Below the pieces are notes generated by a model. It was not told where the DNA came from, did not search any database, and saw nothing but the letters and a program-made list of their open reading frames with translations. The translations under genes and the position numbers were made by a program. Shown here piece after piece: positions 17,288 to 26,360 of a stretch of DNA of 27,485 nt. The DNA is taken from contig DBDO01000061.1 in the NCBI GenBank assembly GCA_002293605.1, positions 10,406 through 37,890 of the forward strand. Direction: 5' to 3'. The stretch is from Desulfovibrionaceae bacterium UBA930. Its GTDB lineage: Bacteria; Desulfobacterota; Desulfovibrionia; Desulfovibrionales; Desulfovibrionaceae. Position 1 is the stretch's first letter. Each line of letters opens with the position of its first letter.

Positions 17288-18526
17288 ATGGATGAACTTT
17301 TGCTTCGCGATCCCGCTGTCGGCAAAGCCGTATACATGGAGTCCCTGCGCCAGCTTGGAAAACTGGAGCTGATCGCTTCGGAAAACTTTGTTTCCCAGGC
17401 CGTTCGTCAGGCTCAGGGCAGCGTGCTCACCCACAAATATGCCGAAGGCTATGCGGGCAAGCGCTACTACGGCGGCTGCGAATATGTGGACGTGGCTGAA
17501 AATCTGGCCACGGAACGCGCCAGAGAACTTTTTGGTGCTGAATACGCCAACGTGCAGCCGCATTCCGGCAGCCAGGCCAATATGGCCGTATACCTTGCGG
17601 CCATCAACATGGGCGATACCGTGCTGGGCATGGACCTTTCGCACGGCGGCCACCTCACCCACGGCAGCCCGGTCAACTTTTCCGGAAAATTCTATACCTT
17701 TGTCAGCTATGGTGTGGATAAGGACAGCGGATGCATCGACTATGACGCAGTGCGCGAACTGGCCGAAAAACACAAGCCCGCCCTGATTGTGGCCGGAGCG
17801 AGCGCCTATTCCCGTACCATCGACTTCGCCCGTTTTCGCGCCATTGCCGATGCTGTGGGCGCAAAGCTGATGGTGGATATGGCGCATATCGCCGGTCTTG
17901 TCGCCACCGGGCTGCACCCCAACCCGGTTGGCCAGGCCCACTATGTTTCCACCACCACGCACAAAACTCTGCGCGGCCCGCGCGGCGGCATGATTCTCTC
18001 CTCCGAGGAGTTTGGAAAAACGCTGAACAGCCAGATTTTTCCCGGCATTCAGGGCGGCCCGCTCATGCACGTTATTGCCGCCAAGGCCGTGGCTTTTGGC
18101 GAAGCGCTTCGCCCCGAATTCAAGCGCTACCAGGAGCGCGTGCTGGAAAACGCCAAAACCCTGGCCAAGGAACTGACGGATGCGGGCTTTACCCTGGTTT
18201 CCGGCGGCACGGACAACCATTTGATGCTCGTGGACCTCAGCAACAAGGACATCACGGGCAAAGAGGCCGAAATCGCGCTGGATAAGGCGGGCATCACAGT
18301 CAATAAAAATACGGTGCCCTTTGAAACCCGTTCGCCCTTTGTGACCTCGGGCATCCGCCTCGGCACCCCGGCCCTGACCACGCGCGGCATGCAGCCCCAG
18401 GACATGCGCAGGGTGGCTGCCTGGATTGTGGAAAGCCTTGAATCGCGCGATAATGAAAGCCGACTTGCCGCAATCAGCCGGGATGTCGAACTCTTTGCCT
18501 CCGCATTCCCGCTTTTCACGTATTAG
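17288..18526 (+). CDS. glyA: Serine hydroxymethyltransferase
   Basis: A 412-residue PLP enzyme interconverting serine plus tetrahydrofolate with glycine plus methylene-tetrahydrofolate. The PLP lysine is K226 in STTTHKTLRGPRGG. The N-terminal LELIASENFVS and YAEGYAGKRYYGGC motifs are diagnostic. The ATG at 17288 has AAGGA upstream; an upstream TTG at 17255 is rejected. The enzyme supplies one-carbon units, a natural neighbour of the dCMP deaminase that starts 19 nt later. Confidence 0.98.
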   Translation: MDELLLRDPAVGKAVYMESLRQLGKLELIASENFVSQAVRQAQGSVLTHKYAEGYAGKRYYGGCEYVDVAENLATERARELFGAEYANVQPHSGSQANMAVYLAAINMGDTVLGMDLSHGGHLTHGSPVNFSGKFYTFVSYGVDKDSGCIDYDAVRELAEKHKPALIVAGASAYSRTIDFARFRAIADAVGAKLMVDMAHIAGLVATGLHPNPVGQAHYVSTTTHKTLRGPRGGMILSSEEFGKTLNSQIFPGIQGGPLMHVIAAKAVAFGEALRPEFKRYQERVLENAKTLAKELTDAGFTLVSGGTDNHLMLVDLSNKDITGKEAEIALDKAGITVNKNTVPFETRSPFVTSGIRLGTPALTTRGMQPQDMRRVAAWIVESLESRDNESRLAAISRDVELFASAFPLFTY

Positions 18527-18545
18527 ACAGTATCTCTGAGGCTTC

Positions 18546-19004
18546 ATGTCACGCGTACCCTGGCCGCAATACTTTATGGACATCACCCGCCTGGTGGCGG
18601 AGCGCTCCACCTGCTGCCGCCGAAAGGTGGGGGCCATTGCCGTAAAGGACAAGCGCATTCTCGCCACCGGCTATAACGGCGCGCCGCGCAACATGCGCGA
18701 ATGCTTGAGCCTTGGCTGCCTGCGGGAGGAACTCGGCATTCCTTCCGGGCAGCGCCATGAACTGTGCCGCGGCCTGCATGCGGAGCAAAACGTCCTTGTG
18801 CAGGCCGCCGTGCATGGCGTTTCCATCGAAGGGGCCGACATTTACTGTACGCACCAGCCCTGCCTGATCTGCGCAAAACTGCTGATCAACTGCGGCGTAA
18901 ACGCGGTATATTTCGAGTCGCCCTATCCGGATCACCTGTCCGAGGGCATGTTCGCCGAAGCGGGAATCCTGCTGTCGCAGCTTTCCCCGCCAGCCGGGGA
19001 ATAG
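18546..19004 (+). CDS. dCMP deaminase family protein
   Basis: A 152-residue cytidine/deoxycytidylate deaminase fold. The zinc and catalytic residues are H78 and E80 (LHAEQN) and C106 and C109 (QPCLIC). Extra cysteines at C53, C58 and C74 resemble the second zinc site of ComEB-type dCMP deaminases. It would deaminate dCMP to dUMP for thymidylate synthesis; ComEB-like proteins of unknown role are the alternative. GAGG lies upstream, and the gene runs directly into ribD. Confidence 0.88.
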   Translation: MSRVPWPQYFMDITRLVAERSTCCRRKVGAIAVKDKRILATGYNGAPRNMRECLSLGCLREELGIPSGQRHELCRGLHAEQNVLVQAAVHGVSIEGADIYCTHQPCLICAKLLINCGVNAVYFESPYPDHLSEGMFAEAGILLSQLSPPAGE

Positions 19005-19013
19005 GAGTCTTTT

Positions 19014-20213
19014 GTGGCGCATACGCACCCCTATCACAGCTTCATGCTGCAAGCGATCGCACTGGCGGATAAGGCCAAATGGCAGACCTGCCCTAACCCT
19101 CGCGTTGGCGCACTGCTTGTCAAAGACGGTGTGGCCCTTGCCTCGGGCTGGCACAAGGGGCCCGGCCTTGCCCATGCCGAAGCCTTGGCCCTGGAAGACG
19201 CCAGGGCCAAAGGCATCTCCCCGGCAGACTGCACCCTGGTGGTAACGCTCGAACCCTGCCGCCATTTCGGCAAAACGCCGCCCTGCACCGAGGCCATACT
19301 CAGCGCCGGCGTCCGTCATGTGGTGATTGGCGCGCTTGACCCCAATCCGGAGGCTTCCGGCGGGGCGGAGATTTTGCGTTCCAAAGGACTGCGCGTGGAA
19401 TGCGGGGTGGCCGAGCAGGAATGCCTGGACAGCCTTGACGATTTCATCACCTGGCAGACAACGGATCTTCCCTATACCCTGCTCAAGCTCGCCAGTACCA
19501 TGGACGGGCGCATCGCCACCCGGGCCGGGCATTCCCGCTGGATCAGCTCGCCCGAGACCCGAAGCCGCGTCCATGAGCTGCGCCAGCATATGCAGGCCCT
19601 TATTGTCGGCGGCAATACCTTTTACCAGGATGACCCGCAACTGACCTGCCGCCTTGAAGAGAGCGCGGAAGCCCTCTGCCCGAAGCAGCCCCTGGCGGTT
19701 GTGGCCACTTCCCGCCTTCCGGAAGCGGAGTTATCGCTGCATCTGCTCAAGAAGCGGGCGAAAGAAACTATTTTCTGGACAACCGTAGCCGCCGCGGCCA
19801 GTCCCAAAGCCGAAGCATTGCGCCGCAAGGGCGTGCGCGTTATCGGGCTTGCCTCGCATGCCAGGCCCAATGTGCGCGGACACGGCATGCGGGCCGAACT
19901 TGATCTGGCCGAGGGTCTCAGCTATCTGCGTAAGGAGCTGGGCTGCCATTATGTTCTGTGCGAAGGCGGAGGCCGTCTTGGTCTGGCCCTGCTGGGAAAA
20001 GGCCTGGCCCGTGAACTGCACCTGCACCTTGCGCCCAAAATTATCGGCGATAATGAGGCCACCCCACTCTTTGACGGGCGCGCGCCCATCCAGATAGACG
20101 AAGCCCTGCAACTGCGCGTTGCCAATGCCGTGCCATCCGGCGAAGATATTGCCTTGACCCTGCGGCCCGCAACCCGCCCGCTTCTCTCCAGCCCTGCGGA
20201 AAGGCGGAGCTAG
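19014..20213 (+). CDS. ribD: Bifunctional riboflavin deaminase/reductase RibD
   Basis: A 399-residue bifunctional enzyme for the second and third steps from the GTP branch of riboflavin synthesis. The N-terminal deaminase domain has the zinc set H54, E56, C82 and C91 (HAEALAL...EPCRHFGKTPPC). The C-terminal reductase domain starts near residue 155 (LKLASTMDGRIATRAGHSRWIS), with CEGGGRLGLALL as its nucleotide-binding region. The start is GTG at 19014, with AGGAG 7 nt upstream. It is longer than the usual 360-380 residues. It ends one base before ribE. Confidence 0.96.
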   Translation: MAHTHPYHSFMLQAIALADKAKWQTCPNPRVGALLVKDGVALASGWHKGPGLAHAEALALEDARAKGISPADCTLVVTLEPCRHFGKTPPCTEAILSAGVRHVVIGALDPNPEASGGAEILRSKGLRVECGVAEQECLDSLDDFITWQTTDLPYTLLKLASTMDGRIATRAGHSRWISSPETRSRVHELRQHMQALIVGGNTFYQDDPQLTCRLEESAEALCPKQPLAVVATSRLPEAELSLHLLKKRAKETIFWTTVAAAASPKAEALRRKGVRVIGLASHARPNVRGHGMRAELDLAEGLSYLRKELGCHYVLCEGGGRLGLALLGKGLARELHLHLAPKIIGDNEATPLFDGRAPIQIDEALQLRVANAVPSGEDIALTLRPATRPLLSSPAERRS

Positions 20214-20214
20214 C

Positions 20215-20862
20215 ATGTTTACCGGGCTGGTCATGGGCATAGGAGAACTTGCGGCGATTGCGCCGGGCAGCGGGGAATCCCGCTTCACCTTTCGCCCGCT
20301 CTTTACGCCTCCCGCCTGGGTCGGGGGCGAGAGCATCGCGGTCAACGGCGTCTGCCTTTCCGTGGAAAATTTTGACGCCCAGTCTTTTACCGCCTATGCT
20401 TCGCGGGAAACGCTCCGCCTTTCCAATCTCGGCACGCTGCGCCGGGGGGACAAGGTCAACTTAGAGCGCGCCCTGGCGCTTGGCGACCGCTTGGGAGGGC
20501 ACCTGGTCAGCGGCCATGCAGACGGCGTGGCTCATATTGAAGCCATTCGCGATGCCGGTTCCTCCAAATGCATTCGGGTGCGCTTTCCGGAAGGCTTTTC
20601 CGCCCAGGTCATCCCCAAGGGCTCGGTAAGCCTTGACGGCGTGAGCCTGACCGTCAACCAGTGCGGTCCCGGTTTTCTTGAGGTCAATGTGATCCCGGAG
20701 ACGCAGCGCGCCACCACCATAGGACTCTGGAAAACAGGGCAGGCGCTTAACTTTGAAACGGATTTGATCGGCAAATATGTGGAACGCATGCTCGCAGCCT
20801 GGAAGCCGGACTCCGCTCAATCGCGCCTGAGCATGGATTTTTTGCGGAAGCATCTGGGATAG
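20215..20862 (+). CDS. ribE: Riboflavin synthase (alpha subunit type)
   Basis: A 215-residue riboflavin synthase that dismutates two 6,7-dimethyl-8-ribityllumazines to riboflavin. It starts with MFTGLV, the family N-terminus, and shows the internal duplication: ESIAVNGVCLSV in the first barrel and GSVSLDGVSLTVN in the second. It is one base from the ribD stop, so it is translationally coupled. It is called ribE or ribC in different species. Confidence 0.97.
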   Translation: MFTGLVMGIGELAAIAPGSGESRFTFRPLFTPPAWVGGESIAVNGVCLSVENFDAQSFTAYASRETLRLSNLGTLRRGDKVNLERALALGDRLGGHLVSGHADGVAHIEAIRDAGSSKCIRVRFPEGFSAQVIPKGSVSLDGVSLTVNQCGPGFLEVNVIPETQRATTIGLWKTGQALNFETDLIGKYVERMLAAWKPDSAQSRLSMDFLRKHLG

Positions 20863-20917
20863 GACCGTTTTACCGTCGATGCCTGAAATTATCGACTACG
20901 ACACAAGGACCAATACC

Positions 20918-22123
20918 ATGCCTTTATGCACAGCGGAACAAGCTATTGAAGAAATTCGCCAGGGCAGGATGATCATCCTCGTGGATGACGAAGACCGGGA
21001 AAATGAAGGGGACATCACCATTGCGGCCCAGTTCGTGACTCCCGAGGTCATCAACTTCATGGTCACGCACGCCCGTGGCCTTATCTGTCTACCGCTCGCC
21101 CCGGAGTGGTGCGACAAACTCCGCTTGCCCATGATGACGCAACGCAACGAATCGGGCTTTGGCACCAACTTCACTGTATCCATAGAGGCCAGGCGCGGCG
21201 TGACCACCGGCATCTCAGCGGCGGACCGCGCAACCACCATTCTGGCAGCCGTGGCCGATGATGCCAAAGCCGAAGACGTGGTCACCCCGGGTCATATTTT
21301 TCCCCTGCGGGCGAAAAAGGGCGGCGTGCTGGTGCGCGCCGGCCAAACCGAAGGCGGCGTTGATCTCGCCAGCCTTGCGGGTCTGAAACCGGCAGCGGCC
21401 ATCTGCGAAGTGCTCAAGGACGATGGCTCCATGGCCCGCATGCCGGATCTCAAAATCTTTGCTGAAAAGCACGGACTGAAAATCGCCACTATCAAGGACC
21501 TCATCCGCTACCGCATGCAATCCGGCCTGCTTTCCGTCAAGCGTGCGGCTGAAGCCCAACTGCCCACCAAATACGGCGATTTTACGATCATTGCCTATGA
21601 AAACGAACTGCATGATCAGACGCATGTGGCTATTGTCAAGGGCAGGCCAAGCCCGGATGAGCCCGTTCTGGTGCGTGTGCACAGCGAATGCCTCACCGGT
21701 GATGTGCTCGGCTCGCTGCGCTGCGACTGCGGCGGGCAAATCGCTGCGGCCCTGCGGCAAATAGAGCAGGAAGGCACGGGTGTTGTGCTGTATATGCGCC
21801 AGGAAGGGCGCGGCATAGGCCTTGCCAACAAAATCAAGGCCTACGCCCTGCAGGACAAGGGGCTTGATACGGTTGAAGCCAACCAGAAGCTGGGCTTTAA
21901 GGCGGACCTCAGGGATTATGGTATTGGCGCGCAAATGCTTGTGGACCTCGGCATTCGCAAAATGCGTCTGATGACCAACAACCCCAAAAAAATTATCGGT
22001 CTGGAAGGCTACGGCCTGGAAATCACTGAACGGGTACCGCTGGAACTTGAGCCCTGCGCCTTTAACGCCGACTATCTGAAAACAAAAAAAGAAAAGCTGG
22101 GGCACATGCTCCATCTGGAGTAA
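20918..22123 (+). CDS. ribBA: Bifunctional DHBP synthase/GTP cyclohydrolase II
   Basis: A 401-residue fusion. Residues about 1-200 are the RibB domain, which makes dihydroxybutanone phosphate (VDDEDRENEGD near the N-terminus, then THARGLICLPL). Residues about 205-400 are the RibA domain, which opens GTP. Zinc cysteines are in HSECLTGDVLGSLRCDCGGQ, with RQEGRGIGLANKIKAYALQD and MTNNPKK following. Both domains look complete. AAGGA lies 8 nt before the ATG at 20918; the in-frame ATG at 20879 (13 residues longer) has no well-placed site. Confidence 0.96.
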   Translation: MPLCTAEQAIEEIRQGRMIILVDDEDRENEGDITIAAQFVTPEVINFMVTHARGLICLPLAPEWCDKLRLPMMTQRNESGFGTNFTVSIEARRGVTTGISAADRATTILAAVADDAKAEDVVTPGHIFPLRAKKGGVLVRAGQTEGGVDLASLAGLKPAAAICEVLKDDGSMARMPDLKIFAEKHGLKIATIKDLIRYRMQSGLLSVKRAAEAQLPTKYGDFTIIAYENELHDQTHVAIVKGRPSPDEPVLVRVHSECLTGDVLGSLRCDCGGQIAAALRQIEQEGTGVVLYMRQEGRGIGLANKIKAYALQDKGLDTVEANQKLGFKADLRDYGIGAQMLVDLGIRKMRLMTNNPKKIIGLEGYGLEITERVPLELEPCAFNADYLKTKKEKLGHMLHLE

Positions 22124-22185
22124 TTCCGATTCCGGATGAGTCAGCCACAACACAAGCCGAATATGTTCAACAGGAGTAATTAGGC

Positions 22186-22656
22186 ATGCAGCACATAAAA
22201 AGCATTGAAGGCCAACTTTCCGCCAAGGGCTTACGCATTGCCCTGGTTGCAGGCCGTTTCAACGATATTATCGTAGACCGCCTCATAGGCGGTGCCGTGG
22301 ACTATCTCACCCGGCACGGGCTTGCCCCCGAAGGCATCACCATTGTGCGCATTCCCGGCGCTTTTGAGCTGCCCATTGTCTGCCAGAAACTGGCAAAAAG
22401 CGGTGCCTATGACGGCATTGTCGCCTTGGGGGCCGTTATTCGCGGAGCAACGCCGCACTTTGACTTTGTGGCGAACGAGGCCTCCAAGGGTCTGGCCCAG
22501 GTTTCCCTGGAAAGCGGCGTGCCCATCGGCTTTGGCCTGCTGACCACGGAGAATATCGAGCAGGCCATTGAGCGCGCCGGAAGCAAGGCGGGCAACAAAG
22601 GGGCGGACGCGGCCTCAGCCATGCTTGAAACTATCCGCGTGCTCGAGCAGATTTAA
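22186..22656 (+). CDS. ribH: 6,7-dimethyl-8-ribityllumazine synthase
   Basis: A 156-residue lumazine synthase that condenses dihydroxybutanone phosphate with the pyrimidine from RibD. The signature ALGAVIRGATPHFDFVANEASKGL is present, with IPGAFELPI before it. GGAG lies upstream of the ATG. It ends in TAATG, overlapping the nusB start by one base. Confidence 0.97.
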   Translation: MQHIKSIEGQLSAKGLRIALVAGRFNDIIVDRLIGGAVDYLTRHGLAPEGITIVRIPGAFELPIVCQKLAKSGAYDGIVALGAVIRGATPHFDFVANEASKGLAQVSLESGVPIGFGLLTTENIEQAIERAGSKAGNKGADAASAMLETIRVLEQI

Positions 22657-23123
22657 TGGCCCCGGCAAAAAAAGCTCCCCGGCGTCTTGAGCGCGCCTTT
22701 GCCTTTAAGGTATTATACGGACTGTCCTTTAGCCCTCCTACAAGTGAGGAGGATCTGCGCGAGGCTTTTTTGCGCTCGCCTGACAGGCCGGAGACCATGC
22801 TGGATACGGCACACGGCGAGCAGGGCTATGCCTGGCGTCTTGTTTTTCATGTCTGGAAAGGACGCGAAAGCCTGGATGGGGCCATCGCCTCCTTTTCCCA
22901 GAACTGGAGGATCGAACGGCTCGGCAAGGTGGAAGCGACCATCCTGCGCATCGCCTTTTGGGAACTGATGCAGGACAGCCTTGATGTGCCGCCCAAGGTG
23001 GCAATCAATGAGGCTGTGGAGCTTTCCAAACAGTATAGCGATGAAAAAGCCCGCGCCTTTGTCAACGGCATCCTGGATGCGGCGGCAAAAGCGCGGGACG
23101 CTGGCCTCCTGCCGAGACTCTAG
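22656..23123 (+). CDS. nusB: Transcription antitermination factor NusB
   Basis: A 155-residue helical NusB, which binds boxA with NusE to antiterminate rRNA transcription. The N-terminal RRLERAFAFKVLYGLSF and C-terminal VAINEAVELSKQYSDEKARAFVNGILDAAA match the family. It overlaps the ribH stop (TAATG); the ribH-nusB order is common in bacteria. Confidence 0.95.
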   Translation: MAPAKKAPRRLERAFAFKVLYGLSFSPPTSEEDLREAFLRSPDRPETMLDTAHGEQGYAWRLVFHVWKGRESLDGAIASFSQNWRIERLGKVEATILRIAFWELMQDSLDVPPKVAINEAVELSKQYSDEKARAFVNGILDAAAKARDAGLLPRL

Positions 23124-23176
23124 ATTCAGGCCTTTGCGCCCCTACCGCATCGCACTTTCAACCCTTTTGTGCAGCA

Positions 23177-25669
23177 ATGAAATACAATCCGCAGGAAATA
23201 GAAGGCAAGTGGCAGAAAATATGGGAAGAACGCGGCTCTTTCCACTGTGAAAATGCGAGCGACAAACCCAAGTATTATTGCCTGGAGATGTTCCCCTACC
23301 CCTCCGGAAAAATTCATATGGGGCATGTGCGCAACTACTCCATAGCCGATGTTGTGGCCCACTTCAAACGTATGCAGGGTTTTAACGTTCTGCATCCTAT
23401 CGGCTGGGACGCCTTTGGTCTTCCGGCTGAAAACGCGGCCATCCAACATGACACCCACCCCGCCAAATGGACGTACGCCAACATAGACAACATGCGCGCC
23501 CAGCTCAAACGCCTGGGCTTTTCCTATGACTGGCGGCGTGAAATCGCCACCTGCGATCCCGAATACTACCGATGGGAGCAGCTCTTTTTCATCAAATTTC
23601 TGGAAAAAGGCCTGCTCTACCGCAAAAAAGCGCCGCAAAACTGGTGCCCCAAATGCAACACCGTGCTTGCCAACGAACAGGTTGTTGAAGGTCTGTGCTG
23701 GCGTTGCGACAGTGTGGTCGAGCAAAAAGAACTCACGCAATGGTTTTTGCGCATCACCGATTACGCCGAAGAGCTGCTCGCGGATCTCGACACCCTGGAA
23801 AAGGGCTGGCCGGAACGCGTCATAGCCATGCAACGCAACTGGATCGGCAAATCCATCGGCGCTGAAATCCGCTTTGCCGTTGAAGGCGGCGGCGCAAGCA
23901 TTCCGGTTTTCACCACCCGCCAGGATACGGTGTTCGGCGCAAGCTTCATGAGCATTGCAGCCGCCCATCCCCTGCTGGACGAACTCATTGCCGGAACAGA
24001 AAACGAACAGGCGGTCAGAGATTTCGCCCGGAAAATCCTGAATACCGACAAAAGGGAGCTGAGTGCCGACAGCCTGGAAAAGGAAGGCATGTTTACGGGC
24101 CGCTATTGCCTCAATCCCTTTACCGGAGAACGCATGCCCATCTGGGTGGCCAACTTTGTTCTGGCCGAATACGGCTCCGGTGCCGTTATGGGGGTTCCGG
24201 CGCACGACCAGCGCGACTTCGAATTCGCCCGGAAATACGGCCTGCCCATTCGGGTGGTCATACAGCCGGACAGCATGCCTCCCCTTGATCCGGCAAGCAT
24301 GAACGAGGCCGTGCCCGAATCCGGCCGCATGGTCAATTCCGGCGAATTTAACGGCCTGGATAACGAGGAAGGCAAAATTCGCATTGCCGATCGACTGGAA
24401 GAACAAGGCCTTGGCAAGCGCACGGTCAACTGGCGGCTGCGCGACTGGAACGTATCGCGCCAGCGCTACTGGGGCGCTCCCATTCCCGTTGTTTACTGCG
24501 ATGCCTGCGGCGTGGTTCCGGAAAAGGAAGAAAATCTTCCCGTGCTTCTGCCCCTGGATGTGGTCACCCGCAAAGACGGTCGCTCACCCCTGCCCGACAC
24601 GCCCGCTTTTTACGAATGCGCCTGCCCCCGCTGCGGCGGCAAAGCCCGGCGCGAAACCGACACCCTGGACACCTTTGTCGAATCCTCCTGGTATTTCGCG
24701 CGCTATACCGACCCCAACAACAGTGCGGCCCCTTTCACTCCCAAAGCCCTTGCCTACTGGATGCCCGTTGATCAGTATATCGGCGGGGTGGAACACGCTA
24801 TCCTACACCTGCTGTACGCGCGCTTTTTTGTCAAAGCCTTGCGCGACTTCGGCTATCTTGAGGCCTCCGAGCCCTTTGCCAATCTGCTGACCCAGGGCAT
24901 GGTGCTCATGGACGGCAAAAAAATGTCCAAATCCAAGGGCAACACCGTTGACCCCACAGAAATGATCGCCAGGTACGGTGCCGACACCGTGCGCCTGTTC
25001 TGTCTCTTCGCCGCTCCGCCGGAGCGCGATTTCGACTGGACCGAATCCGGCATTGAAGGCGCGTTCCGCTTTATAAACCGCGTCTGGCGGCTCGCAGCGG
25101 AGCTTATCGGCAAGGTGCCCGCCCAGGAGCCCTGTTCCTCCACCAGCGAAGACGCCTCGCTCCCCAAAGCCCGCGAACTGCGCCACAAGGAACACGCTAC
25201 CGTGAAAAAGGCCGGGGAGGACATCGCGGGCAAATTCCAGTTCAACACGGCCATTGCTGCGGTGATGGAACTCGTGAACCTTGCCTATCTTGTCAAAGAC
25301 GAGCTTTTGGGAGATGAAGGAGGCAGGAAGACGCTTGGCTCGGCCCTGTCCACCACGCTCTGCCTGCTCTTCCCCATTGCCCCGCACCTGTGCGAGGAAT
25401 TGCGGCAGCGTATGGGCTCTCAAAGCCTTATGGCGGATCGCCCCTGGCCCGTGTACAGCGATTCCGCCCTGGCGCAGGATATGATGACCATTGTTCTGCA
25501 AGTGAACGGAAAGCTCCGGAGCACGCTGGAGCTTTCCGCCGGAACGGATGCCGAGGCGATTAAGGCCGAGGCCCTGGCCGATGCCAATGTGCGGAAACAT
25601 CTTGAGGGGCTCACGATTCGAAAAGTCGTGCTCGTCCCAGGGAAACTCGTCAATGTGGTCGCGAACTGA
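23177..25669 (+). CDS. leuS: Leucyl-tRNA synthetase
   Basis: An 830-residue class I synthetase that charges tRNA-Leu. HMGH (47-50, the HIGH motif) and KMSKS (582-586) frame the catalytic site. The CP1 editing domain carries TTRQDTVFG, and a zinc-like CPKC...CWRC is at about 155-185. E. coli LeuS is 860, so the length is normal. The ATG at 23177 is in the family context MKYNPQEIEGKWQKIW, although no good ribosome-binding site precedes it. The last 17 nt overlap lptE. Confidence 0.98.
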   Translation: MKYNPQEIEGKWQKIWEERGSFHCENASDKPKYYCLEMFPYPSGKIHMGHVRNYSIADVVAHFKRMQGFNVLHPIGWDAFGLPAENAAIQHDTHPAKWTYANIDNMRAQLKRLGFSYDWRREIATCDPEYYRWEQLFFIKFLEKGLLYRKKAPQNWCPKCNTVLANEQVVEGLCWRCDSVVEQKELTQWFLRITDYAEELLADLDTLEKGWPERVIAMQRNWIGKSIGAEIRFAVEGGGASIPVFTTRQDTVFGASFMSIAAAHPLLDELIAGTENEQAVRDFARKILNTDKRELSADSLEKEGMFTGRYCLNPFTGERMPIWVANFVLAEYGSGAVMGVPAHDQRDFEFARKYGLPIRVVIQPDSMPPLDPASMNEAVPESGRMVNSGEFNGLDNEEGKIRIADRLEEQGLGKRTVNWRLRDWNVSRQRYWGAPIPVVYCDACGVVPEKEENLPVLLPLDVVTRKDGRSPLPDTPAFYECACPRCGGKARRETDTLDTFVESSWYFARYTDPNNSAAPFTPKALAYWMPVDQYIGGVEHAILHLLYARFFVKALRDFGYLEASEPFANLLTQGMVLMDGKKMSKSKGNTVDPTEMIARYGADTVRLFCLFAAPPERDFDWTESGIEGAFRFINRVWRLAAELIGKVPAQEPCSSTSEDASLPKARELRHKEHATVKKAGEDIAGKFQFNTAIAAVMELVNLAYLVKDELLGDEGGRKTLGSALSTTLCLLFPIAPHLCEELRQRMGSQSLMADRPWPVYSDSALAQDMMTIVLQVNGKLRSTLELSAGTDAEAIKAEALADANVRKHLEGLTIRKVVLVPGKLVNVVAN

Positions 25670-26183
25670 TTTTTCAAAGTCCCGCAAAAGCATACGCGTT
25701 TTCTTTCTGCTGGCCGTCTTTGCCGTCATGGCGCTTTCCGGCTGCGGCTACCGTCTGGCGAGCGATACGCCCAGCGTTCTCGGCGACGGAAGTAAAACGC
25801 TCAAGGTCAAAGGGATTGAATCCCCCACCCTGCACCCCTGGCTGCCCTACGCCATCCGCTCCAGGCTCAGGGATGAAATCGGTGCCCGCTATCTGGCGCG
25901 CTGGGTGGACAGCGGTCCCGCTGACTATGAAATACAGGTCAACGTCATCAACTTTACCACCAGCGAATGGATACGCACGGAGTTTGACACCTCACAGCTC
26001 TATTCCATGCAACTGACGCTGGAAGCCATTGTGTACGAAGGAAGCGGCAATAAGGAGATCTGGCGCTCCGGCCAAATCTCCTACTCGGAATATGACGAAA
26101 GGGTTGACGAGCGGGCGGCTTCCGGCAACATTATTACCCAGGTCATACGCAAACTGGCGGATACAATGCGCCAGAAGTTTTAA
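25653..26183 (+). CDS. lptE: LPS-assembly lipoprotein LptE
   Basis: A 176-residue outer-membrane lipoprotein. A basic N-terminus and hydrophobic core lead to the lipobox ALSGC with C31 as the lipidated residue, followed by GYRLAS, the hallmark start of mature LptE. The family member plugs the LptD barrel that inserts LPS in the outer membrane. The start at 25653 overlaps leuS by 17 nt, with AGGGA about 9 nt upstream. The leuS-lptE-holA order is widely conserved and supports the assignment, since the protein is otherwise poorly conserved. Confidence 0.9.
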   Translation: MWSRTDFSKSRKSIRVFFLLAVFAVMALSGCGYRLASDTPSVLGDGSKTLKVKGIESPTLHPWLPYAIRSRLRDEIGARYLARWVDSGPADYEIQVNVINFTTSEWIRTEFDTSQLYSMQLTLEAIVYEGSGNKEIWRSGQISYSEYDERVDERAASGNIITQVIRKLADTMRQKF

Positions 26184-26227
26184 GGAAGCACTGATTAATG
26201 TATTTTTGGGAAAGGCCTAGTTATTTT

Positions 26228-26316
26228 GTTTGGCAAGGCACGAGGAAATTTTCCTCAGGGAGGGTGGACTCTTCGGTCCTGCCCCCTGAGGGAAAAACCG
26301 AGTAAGCCCGCCAAAC
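26228..26316 (+). other. Structured intergenic element before holA
   Basis: The outer arms GTTTGGC (26228-26234) and GCCAAAC (26310-26316) enclose a long imperfect hairpin at 26249-26297 (TTTTCC TCAGGG on the left, CCCTGAG G GAAAA on the right, GGAC/GTCC around a 6-nt loop). No T tract follows on either strand. It lies in the 177-nt lptE-holA gap and could be an RNA leader element or a remnant of a mobile repeat. I recognise no riboswitch or known RNA family. Confidence 0.5.
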
Positions 26317-26360
26317 GGAAATTATTCAGCCTTTCCTTAAACCCTGGGGACTGTACCCGC

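Noticed and set aside
15637..18667. Long minus-strand open frames opposite fabF and glyA
   Set aside because: Both lie over genes with intact catalytic motifs and have compositions typical of reverse-strand shadows.
26184..26200. Insertion-sequence end (GGAAGCACTGATTAATG after lptE)
   Set aside because: It looks somewhat like terminal repeats of some IS families, but no matching inverted end, target duplication or transposase is seen in the gap.
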